From positions 3,309,001-3,373,000 of the forward strand of contig JAULSR010000001.1 of NCBI GenBank assembly GCA_030512295.1: a stretch of 64,000 nucleotides of DNA, read 5' to 3'. Position 1 is the first letter of the stretch. Each line of letters opens with the position of its first letter. Positions 32,836 to 41,964 of this stretch are shown here, in pieces. Source of the DNA: Bombardia bombarda. Lineage: Eukaryota > Ascomycota > Sordariomycetes > Sordariales > Lasiosphaeriaceae. The translations under genes were made by a program, and so were the position numbers. The notes beneath the pieces are model-generated. The model did not search any database and was not told the DNA's origin. It saw nothing but the letters and a program-made list of their open reading frames with translations.

Positions 32836-33944
32836 TCACTCCGAGTACTCAACACCACCACCAACCAACTTGCTCTTCTCCTGCTTAGCCTTAAGGAACT
32901 CATACACCGTAAACGTCACAGCCTGCCCAGGGGCAACCCGCATAACACGGGGCGTGACGCCCTTGTAGAAAGCACTGACACCCTCTTGCCTATCATCACA
33001 CGTACATTAGCCTCAAATCCACAAATCACATCACTCAATCCCAGTTAAAACTCACCTAAACATATCCCCTGCAATCCTCGTAATCCTCTGCAGCGCACTC
33101 ACCCCCTCCTGCGCCGGCGTCTTCTGCAACCACGTCTTGATTGTATCAATCGGCGCATTGCTAAACGGGCCCATCGCACCAGATACAAGCCCAATCAACG
33201 TCGTCTGATACCCCGGCAGCGTGCCCCCCACATATTCCGGCTGGTAGTTGTACAGCTGCTCCTTGAAGTACGTATACGCCGTGAAGTTCGCAGCCTGGTT
33301 CGTCCCCTGCCTCAGCGCCGTGAGACTCACGCCCCTATACAGCGCCCCGAAACCCTCCTCCCTCACGACAGTGAACAGCGCGTGCCCCGCATTCCGACAC
33401 TTCGGCACGTCCGTCGGGTCGCTCATGCTGTGCTGCTGCGCCTGCAGGCGGATCTTGATCACCTCCATGGGGGTGACGACCGCCACTGCTTCAGTGACAC
33501 CCGCTGACAACCCAGCGAGGAAGATGGCCTTGGAGGTGATGGCGAGGGGGGTCGGAGAGCCACTGCTTGTAATTCTCGAAAGAGGAGAAGCGGATGGCCA
33601 TCTTGGGGACGATGCCTGTTAGGACGGCGCCGAGGCCTGCAGGCCGAGGGGCGTTTCACGCTTGATGATTGCCGCGCCGGTGCCGATGAAGCCGCGGGCT
33701 TTGGTGCCTGGTTGGCGGCCGCGGCGGGAGAGCTGCATGCGGACTTTGATGGTGTCGAAGGGGTGGCAGACGAGGGCTTCCATCATGCCTGCGCCGCCGC
33801 CGGCTGGTGAGGAGGTGGGTTAGTTTGGTGGGAGTGGATTGGGGGTGAGGGGATGGTGAATGGGGCGGTGACATACCAATCAGGTTGACCGCGGCGGAGG
33901 TGGACTTCTTCTTACCCACATTGATTGCTCTTAGGGGTACTCAT
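32836..33944 (-). pseudogene. SFC1: mitochondrial succinate/fumarate carrier (Sfc1/Acr1-like), frame broken
   Basis: Three exons (33877-33944, 33057-33803 approximately, 32836-32989) encode a mitochondrial carrier that best fits the succinate/fumarate exchanger: AGMMEALVCHPFDTIKVRMQ, GIVPKMAIRFSSFENYKQW, VTPMEVIKIRLQAQQHS and the C-terminal VAPGQAVTFTVYEFLK. In the inner membrane this carrier feeds succinate in exchange for fumarate during growth on acetate or fatty acids. The frame is broken three times: near the start (33934-33937), at 33636-33645 (about 4 nt lost inside a 12-bp palindrome), and in a C run (33546-33551). The third carrier motif reads PIDTIKTWLQ with Trp where Arg is expected. 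Two breaks could be base-calling errors in C runs, so it may be a pseudogene or an imperfect sequence. Confidence 0.75.
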
Positions 33945-36179
33945 AGTGGGCGGTATGGATGGGGGAGGTCGTTCGAGCTGTTGCTTGCTCGTCTTCTTCA
34001 AGGGTCTCGCCTGACCGCTTAGTATTTAACACGCTCGTTCCCTGAACTCGTCCTTCCTCTGCCGGTATGGCTTCGATATCCGGCTTATGAAGTGCTCAAG
34101 AGCTAGCCAAGAGTATGATTTCACGGGAGAGAAAGAACCTGGGCAGGTACTGGCGCTGTTGACGGCCCAACCAACACTCTGATCGGGGTGACGTTCAGCC
34201 TGCCCTCCAATTTCAGCCACCGACAGCGCCGACAGCGCCAATACAACATCTTATATTGCTTTTATTGTAGCAGTCTGAAGCGCAATAAGGGAGCCTAAGC
34301 CAGTATGCGACCCTGGCTGATCCGAGTTCGTCTGCCTGACGAGATGTGGCAAGGCGCTCCCTTGTGACTGCTCGTGCTTAGAGCGGCAACAAGCTGCATC
34401 TAGATGGAAGTACGACAACGGTCTTCTTGGGTTTCCTCATCTCGACCGAAGATTGACTCATCTCACGCCTCGAAACGGTGCTAGCACCCGGGCATCGATG
34501 TATATCTGAGAGTCCAAATCTTGGTCCAATCATGTGCCTCAGAATCTGATCCAACCGCCGAGCCAGACAGACTAGGTTGACCTGACCACAACAGCTCCAA
34601 CGAGTCCGTCCTTCCCGTTACATGAAGGGGTGGGGGCGAAATCTCCCCGTCCACCGTCTGCCATCCTGGTCTTTCCATCGAATTCGAAAGCCTTCAAATG
34701 ACGGTCATCGGCTCTTGCCTTGCTCTGGCGGAGAGTGACTGTCCATCTGTCCATCGTATCTTCGCCACTCATACGGCTACCTAAGCGGATCAGACAACTC
34801 CAGAAGATGTGTGCTATGTGACGCTGTCTGTGCAAGCTGTAGATTCAATCCTTAATCAGACTGTATGTGCATGGCCTGGACATCACCGAAGACTTAGCCA
34901 AGATGGCCAAGCCTGTGCCATGCAAGCGCCTCGGTCCTTCCTCTCCTTCGGTGACTCTGGGACGGATTACGCGCCCTTCTTCCAATGCTACTTTCGACTC
35001 GACCAGTGACGAGACGAGATCTAACCGGTCTGCCTTGCGGGGCCCAAATCTCCCTAGTGAGAGGTTATATCTGCCTTGCCGTTGACTCGAGACTGGCTGT
35101 TATGTATCGGATCAAGGGCCTCTGGCCTGGTTTACGAGCCACCCAAAACAGGAGGCGACGTCAGCTCCGAAACCCCCACCCCTTGCCTCTTACCGGGCCT
35201 GTACTCGTCGTTCATATCCGACATTACCGCTTCTGGAAGGTTGAGAGGGATCGACAAGCCTCAAGGTTGAGAAAAGACTCCTTGACTGCCTGTGTGATGT
35301 ATACCAACACAATCCGCGGTACACCTGTGACTCGCCCTGTATGACAAGATGGCCCCGAGATCACCGCCGATATCACGCTGTGTGTCCTCAAGGGTGGGGT
35401 GGGTAGCGTGAGGGAGGTATCATACGGAATGGACAGGGTCGGAGACCGGCGAGTGCGTGTCAGGTGGCCGAGATAGTAGGCCCTAATGCAAAATGTAAGT
35501 CCGGGATAGTTTAGCAGCACAATGGAATAGCGCCGGATATTGGCTCGACTTTGCCGATTAATGGAAGAAGCTTAGATAGCGTTATTAGCAGAGAGGCCAG
35601 AATAGCATTTCCAACTAAGGGACTTCCGACTTACGGTGGCTTGGGGGAATGGAAGAAGACCCCCTGATACCCGAGCAGTGGAAAAGGTAAAAGTAGGAGC
35701 AATGTGATGCTCGACAGTAGGAAAGAGTGAGGGATAGGTTATAAGCTGGTGAGGTGGAGAAAACAACAAGAGGATAGGTAAAGGGAAGTGAGGCTTATAC
35801 TATAGTATATTCGGTTGCTTGAGGGAGGCTTTTGATTGGCTAATAACTGACAGTCCCGTTTTATCAACGCCTGGCTCGGATTTGAAACGTGATGTGCCGT
35901 TTTATAGCTGCATTTCAGGCTTGTGGCGAGGGGTGACCACGTGTGGCGCCGGCTGCGCCACTGTGCATACAGGACGCGCTTTCTGGGCCCCTGTGAACCT
36001 CATTCCCGATGCCAACCTGCTTCGTGACAATAGCGTATAGGCGCAATCTGAGCCACCCCTCCTCACAATTCGGAGCTCGTTGTCTAGGTTGCCAAAGCAA
36101 ATTCGCCGCTTGCCTGAACCCTACCCGCCTTGCGCCCGAGCGGCCAGGCGTGCGCTGTGGCGTAGTGGCCCCCAATCGG
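33945..36179. other. start of accessory island, no gene seen
   Basis: Only short overlapping frames without domains. Composition and frame structure differ from the gene-dense flanks. This may be old mobile-element debris, but I could not identify a family. Confidence 0.4.
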
Positions 36180-36830
36180 TCATCTTACCGGCGTCCCTCC
36201 GTTCGCCGCGGCCCGTGACTGGTCTGCGTTGCCTCGCCGGCGCTGGCTTCTTGCTCCGCGCCTGGTTGTCTCGGGGGGCCGGCCTGGAGTGTTGACAGGC
36301 AGCATGGCTGGCGGGTTCTGCGCCACAGTCTCCTTGCGAGGCCCGGCCGCCGCGCCAACGCTATGTGCCGGGGCCGAGGTGGTTTGGGCGCTTTGGTGAG
36401 TGGCTCGTGGCAGCGGCCGCGGCGCAGGTGCTGATAAAGTAGTCTTGTTCCGCTTCGCGGGTCGGTGTTCCTCGCCGGTCTCTTTGTGTTGCGGTTGCGC
36501 ACGCTTGCAAGTCTTCTCCACCGTCATCTCCGCGGCCGACGACCCCTTCGACCCCCTCACCGGCCTCTTACCACGGCTCCCTGATTGACTAGACTTTGAA
36601 ATCCCTTGAGGCTTCGCGCGCCCTTCGGTGCTGGCTTCTTCGACGGCCAGCTGGTGCGAGCGTCTGGGCTTCTTGTCTTGTGTGTGTTCGAGAGCTGTAA
36701 GGAGGCCTCGTCGGATGACTCAAGGGGCAGCTTCGCGAGCCTGCGCTCCTTCTCGTATGTCTTGCGCTGCCTCCTGCGCCGTACTTTTTGTTTCTTATGG
36801 AGGATCGATGTGTAAAGTATTCTGCAGTTT
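36180..36830 (-). pseudogene. decayed Lys/Arg/Pro-rich coding remnant
   Basis: Two overlapping minus-strand frames look coding: an upstream one (KTYEKERRLAKLPLESSDEA, then THKTRSPDARTSWPSKK) and a downstream one (KRPVRGSKGSSAAEMTVEK, then basic and Pro-rich). A frame change joins them and there are in-frame stops in each. It resembles the basic tail of a transposon-encoded protein, but I cannot name the family. Confidence 0.35.
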
Positions 36831-37265
36831 TGGGGTCAGCCAGGAAACGATGGGTTCATTAGCTCCAACTGCCCTTCATTCCTTACGTTATAGGAAAACT
36901 AGGCTTTAGAAATCGTACTGAATTATTACTCTGAGAATGGAATGTCCGAAGGAGCGATCCATCCCCATCGCCAAATCCAACTTAGTGCGTTGCGAGGCCC
37001 AGCACCTCTTCACGGTGAGAAGGTCAGTCGGCCGGGGGCCGTGGGAGTAGGCGACGTCCGAATTCAGTGGCACCACGCCGTGGCCTGCGGACCGGGATCT
37101 CGGGCTCGAGGAGACCTGGAGCCGGGGGTGCGCCTGCGTCCCAGAACATGGACTACCGGACCGCTAATCGGGGCGCATGCTAGATAAAGCTCGCCGTGTC
37201 CCCGGCCGCCGCCCGCGGAGCGTTTCCGTAGAGGATACTTTTGCTCCAGGCATAAATTCGGCGCC

Positions 37266-37928
37266 ATGGGGGAGCCTATGGACCTCGACTCCGACGCAGT
37301 CAGTTTGCCGTCCGCAGAGAGGGCGCCACAGCAAGTCCCGCCGGAAGGGAACCGCAAGCAGCCAGCAGTACCGATCCACAGTTCACGCGCCGTGGAGCCT
37401 AAGAAGGCGGGGAAGCGGCTCTACACGAAGAAGGGGACCAATGCGAAGCTGCTACGGCTGCTAAGCAATATTCCTAGGCTTGTGAGATACGACGCGATAA
37501 CTTTTCTTAACGTCAATTTGGAGATCATCCTAAACGACTCTATAACATTCCTCGCGCAGACGACGCTGCCTAGCACCATTGCGAGTTCGGATCCCTACGT
37601 TATTACCGTCTTTCAGGTGCTGGATGCCGCCATAGACGGGAGCGAGAGCATACGCTCCAGGCTTGCTTAGACACAGCTGATACGCGTATTTAAATCCCTT
37701 GAGGATATCATTGACCGTGAAAGAAAAGGTCGGCGGTTCCTGGGGGCGCGTGGGAAGGGCAACGCGACCGTCGCAATCAACATATACGCGCGTACTCAAG
37801 AGCAGCGGAATATCTCCCGGCGAGGCCTAGTAAAACGGAAACAAATCGTAAGGTGGTGGACGACGTTTGCAGGACCATCACCGTTCTTCCTCATTGTCTA
37901 CACGGAAGCAATGAACAGTGTCGTATAG
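37266..37928 (+). pseudogene. unknown conserved-looking protein split by an in-frame TAG
   Basis: ATG at 37266 (gcgccATGG context) opens a frame of 134 codons to a TAG at 37668-37670. The same frame continues for 85 more codons (QLIRVFKSLEDIIDRERKG, then NATVAINIYARTQEQ and IVRWWTTFAGPSPFFLIV) to TAG 37926-37928. The TAG stands where CAG (Gln) would fit, so one CpA-to-TpA change explains it, the change RIP favours. An intron beginning at or near the second TAG is possible. I do not recognise the family; the protein has no known domain and no membrane segment. Confidence 0.5.
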
Positions 37929-38499
37929 GTACATATTCCTTTCTCGACCAATCCTACGCTAATGTTCGTGAAGCAAAAATTGCTCGAAGAGGGACAAGCA
38001 AACGCTGGAATTCCTAGCATCTAACATCTTACAAAATGCACCAGGCGGGCTCGTCAAAGCATGTAAAGCTCTCGGAAAGATAGCAGAATTGGCAATTAGA
38101 TCAGATCAAACATTGGATAGGCAAAGGGCTATCGCGGAAGTCAGGCACGATTTACTGGGTTAACTCCGCTACTGCCTTCAGCGGAAGGTGCGCACTTCTT
38201 CGCTTCCCCCTTCTCTTTCTTTTATTTCTTCCACAGTTACTGCTAAAAGAGACGGTCCACTTAGCAAACCACAGGGCACCGTCACACATTCTAGGCCAAT
38301 CCAGGTAATACTTGCAAGTCTCTTACTGTCTTTGTCTTAGCTACCCTACTCTCTCCCCAAGGCAAGTGCCTTAGGACTGGTCGCTTTCCTAGGCTGTCAG
38401 TCTCGTTCCGAAAAGGCGTTGGCGGAACCCGAAGGGAGCCGGACTCCTGTGATAAGTTACGCCTTGGAAGATGTATAATATAACAGGCGCCTTGCAATG

Positions 38500-38850
38500 T
38501 ACCGAAAACAAGGGCGGCGTGCACCAAATTCCAGGCCAGGGGGGTCCGAAAGCCGAGCCGGTAGGGCCAAAATATGGGGAAAGGGGGGCCGAAAGTCTGG
38601 AAGGGGCGTTCCAAAAATCTAGGATAGGGGGGTCCGAAAGCCTGGAGACATAGGGAGCGGTGCACCGAAATACAGGGTGCGGTGCATCGAAAATACATGC
38701 CATGGTATACGAAAACACAGGGTACGGTGCACCGAAATATGTAGTACGGTACACCGAAATACAGGGAGCCGCAGTGTTCCAAAATCCAAGGCAGGGAGTT
38801 CTGAAAGTCTAGTGAGGGAGGACTGAAAGCCTGCAGAGGTGTATTGAATG
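38500..38850. repeat. degenerate minisatellite
   Basis: About a dozen imperfect units of roughly 20-30 bp built around a ccgaaat/ccgaaag core followed by acaggg or a G run. They account for the odd periodic Pro/Tyr/Phe-rich minus-strand frames here, so those frames are not genes. Confidence 0.8.
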
Positions 38851-39130
38851 AGGTACTGCACAGTGCAGAAGTCTCAGCTCCCAGCACGGTACCACGCGAG
38901 GACGGAGCACCGGCTTTATAGGCGGTTTAGGGGGCCTTAGCAAGGGAAGATATAGTGCTCGGGGCGCCTGCAGGGGACCTAAAACTTTTCCTTTTAGAGT
39001 CTAAATCGCTACAGTACGCACAGACCGTGGCTAACAACTCAGCTTGTCACGTTCCGCCGCATAACCGTTTCGAACTCGTCTTATGACATCATTCCATTTT
39101 TATTTAAAAGTTGGTTCACTTCACGGTATG

Positions 39131-39226
39131 TATTCCCTATAGGGAATACACCCTAGAGGGAATAACACCCAGGGGAAACAAACCGTAGGGGAAATATACC
39201 GTAGGGGAAATACACCGTAGGGGGAT
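39131..39226. repeat. short tandem repeat led by an 18-bp palindrome
   Basis: Begins with a perfect 18-bp inverted repeat (TATTCCCTATAGGGAATA, 39131-39148), then about five units of 16-18 bp containing 'aggggaaa' and 'acaccgt'. It is not coding. Confidence 0.8.
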
Positions 39227-39347
39227 CCACCAATATTTATACTGTCGACTGCACAAGATTACATATCGTAGCCACGGGCTCCAAATAGCGCCAGCCCCCG
39301 CGGCCTCCACACTTCCTGAGTCCATAGGATCCATCCAAGCCGTCATC

Positions 39348-39683
39348 GTGCGGTGTGATGGCGAGAAAGCTAGGTTCGCACCTTGGTCTGCGACGATGGT
39401 CCAGGCAGACCATCCCGTCTTCTCCAACTCGGTGCCTCCTGTGCCAGGTCGCATCGAGGTTCCGCTGGTGTTCCACCGCATCGGCACTCGGTCTGACCAC
39501 CGGGCGGATCTCGACAATCAAATGATTACATATCTCCACATCGACCCGGAATCCGGAATCCAGGTTTACACCTCCGGAGTGGCGTTCCTACGTCGGTACG
39601 GTAGTGGTCGCGCGGTAGGACAGGAAGCCGTTGCTGCCTCAGCATTTGGAGGGTGTCACAAACCGACCCAACTGCAGGCCTAG
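39348..39683 (+). pseudogene. fragment of a conserved fungal protein
   Basis: Frame with VPLVFHRIGTRSDHRADLDN and ITYLHIDPESG, blocks that remind me of a lineage-specific fungal protein family of unknown function. The rest of the domain does not follow: the frame diverges after residue 75 and stops. Probably a gene fragment. Confidence 0.4.
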
Positions 39684-39813
39684 CGCGAGGCCGACGCGGG
39701 GACCCGTGATTAGATAACCAAGCACGTGACATGGAGCGCAACGCCAAGACCCGCTCCAAGCGAGGAGCGCCAAGGAGCGGCGCGCTCCAAGACCGCTCCC
39801 ATACAAGTCACTA

Positions 39814-39861
39814 AATAACGTAATTTATAAGCGAGATGCGCATATAAGCGAGTTGCGCACT
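39814..39861. repeat. left terminal inverted repeat of the Fot1-like element
   Basis: Matches the reverse complement of 41636-41683, with one mismatch at the outermost base. Inside it a 16-17 bp sequence (ataagcgagatgcgca / ataagcgagttgcgca) is repeated in direct orientation, a likely transposase-binding site pair. Confidence 0.9.
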
Positions 39862-40114
39862 TCTCATCACCACTCAATACATATCCTCAATTAAATCCAC
39901 CACCACATTAATTATCTACTATAATTACATTAAAAGCTATTACAGGAGATGCTTTTACAGCCTTTTTACATGTACGTGCATTATGGCCAGTCTCCTTACA
40001 TTGACTACAGGATTGAACCCTCATACTTATCCCTTATAACTAACCACCCTATCTCTTCATTTTTATTTCTAGCTACTTTTCTAGAGCCTTCTGATCTAAC
40101 AGTTCCTATGCTTC

Positions 40115-41578
40115 CTATACACTAAGTGCCCCTATGATTGGGATATGTGTTTTTTTAGCTCTTCGATATCGGCTTAGAATAGTATTTGCTTTTTGTAGTG
40201 TTGAGATCTCTATACATAGTAGAGCTATCTGGTGCATCATAGCCATTGTACCCTTAGCTATCTGATCTACAGCTTCAAGTAGTGTAGTAGGGGAGCTATT
40301 TTGATGGCTCTGAATGTGAGTCTTGATAAGCTCTTGTTGAGAAGTAGCTTCTATAGTATTATGTGGTGTCTTAGCTGTCCATTGGCTCTGGAGGGCTGGA
40401 GGGTCTGTTGGAGTTGGTGTATATAATTGTATATCTAACTTTGATAATATCCTCTCTGGATTATAGGGTATAAGGCTAGCTCCAGTCCAACCACCACATA
40501 TGTTTTTCTGAGTCATAGTGATATGAAAAGCCTCTCAAAAAGCACAGAGGAATTCCAACTTAGTGACATGATTGATATATGCACGCATCAACCATTCAGT
40601 CCACTGACCATATACTACCTTCAATGGGCCAAAACAATTAATATCTAATGGTTGGAGTTAATGTGAGGAATATACTGATATACAAAGTATAATAATGTTA
40701 TAGCTTTTACAATAAAGCTCAAATTCGGTAGAATGATGACTCTCATGACTATCAAGGATTAATAGTCGATATATCCCTCGAGTCCGTTTGACTGTATATT
40801 CATCAAAATGTTTGATGAATTCAATGCCAGTCTCATTCGTAGTCCAGCCATTCTCTATAGGTTGAATACGTCAGGTAGTTGGAAGCTCACACTCTTGGTG
40901 CCAAGCTAGTTGATGATATTGAGCAGCTAATATAATGAATGGAGGTATGGCCCAGCCATCTCCACTGATAGCTTGGATTACAGTAGCCCACTCATGATCA
41001 CTAGACTGAACTAATTAAGTTTTGCTATGGCTATTTGAGGTAGTAACTACCATGCCATTAAAGATCATACCCATCATAAATCCAGTCTTATCGAAGTTAT
41101 AGGTATCTTCATTTAAGATACCATATTTGATCTTCATGTTCTGTACCAATGTAAACCACTGATTATAGATCACTGGATCTTCACATTTGGCTCGTTGGTA
41201 GTCCTTCCTCCGTACCATACGCATTTTCAGCTCTGGTTGACGCTGGACGAAGTTGTGTGTCCAGAGCTTGCCGACAGGTGGTGCGGTACGTACAGCAAGA
41301 AGCTGATTAGCCATCTCTTCCACCATCTTTAACCTAGGTGGAAAAAATCGCTGATATAGATCTCTGATATGTTGAATAATGATCTCCTCTTCCAATGAAG
41401 TTAACTTCCTTGAATTAGGTATAGAATCATATCGTGCAGGTCGGCCATCTCGTCGATTGCGAATAGTTGTAGAATTGACCTTGTAGATCTTAGCTGCAGC
41501 TCTGATACTAAGCTTAGGATTGATTTTGATAGCTTCAAGAGCCATGAGAATATTGGCTTCATTAGAATGTTGCCTCAT
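40115..41578 (-). pseudogene. Fot1/pogo transposase, four nonsense codons
   Basis: From ATG 41578 a single frame of 488 codons runs to 40115, typical of Fot1-like transposases. Order of parts: an N-terminal helix-turn-helix (LSIRAAAKIYKVNSTTIRNR), a second DNA-binding part of the CENP-B/Tc5 type (LWTHNFVQRQPELKMRM), then the DDE catalytic core with NFDKTGFMMG, LLILDSHESHHS and LQPLDINCFGPLK. Stops lie at 41015-41017 (TAA), 40871-40873 (TGA), 40658-40660 (TAA) and 40535-40537 (TGA), where Gln or Arg codons would be expected. Further G-to-A type changes are likely (FDK for the usual FDE; DSH for DGH). It cannot make an active enzyme. Confidence 0.88.
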
Positions 41579-41635
41579 ATTTGTTGTTGTGGAAGAAAAT
41601 GATGTTAGATGCAGGAGGGACGCGTCGCGTCGAGG

Positions 41636-41683
41636 AGTGCGCAACTCGCTTATATGCGCATCTCGCTTATAAATTACGTTATA
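41636..41683. repeat. right terminal inverted repeat of the Fot1-like element
   Basis: Inverted copy of 39814-39861, followed by TA at 41684-41685. Confidence 0.9.
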
Positions 41684-41964
41684 TAGGAAGCCAGATGCTT
41701 CACCCAAGTAGTTGATCGATGGACTAGCCAGCGATCAAAGTTTAGTCACAATAGAAAAGCAACTCTATTGCGAGGCAATCATTTGCACGATCACCACCAT
41801 TGCTCAGTGAACAACCAAGTAAGGTAACGCGCCGTCCAGTCTCTGCTAACATAAACCCTACAGTCTTTAGGTCTAGGAGATCTTGGATCGTTACAGAGGG
41901 CGTATGGATGTACTGCGACTACATTCAGGACGTCTTTAGTGAGGGAGGAGGTGGGCCTATGTAT

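Larger units (their letters stand above)
39814..41683 (-). mobile_element. Fot1/pogo-type DNA transposon, RIP-damaged
   Basis: A complete element of about 1.87 kb. It has 48-bp terminal inverted repeats, is flanked on each side by TA (the target duplication of Tc1-mariner/pogo elements), and contains one long transposase frame on the minus strand. The interior is markedly AT-rich compared with the flanks. Four in-frame stops, all explicable by C-to-T changes, mark it as inactive and mutated by RIP. Confidence 0.92.

Noticed and set aside
38291..38887. Periodic Pro/Tyr/Phe-rich minus-strand frames
   Set aside because: Produced by the minisatellite, not by a gene.
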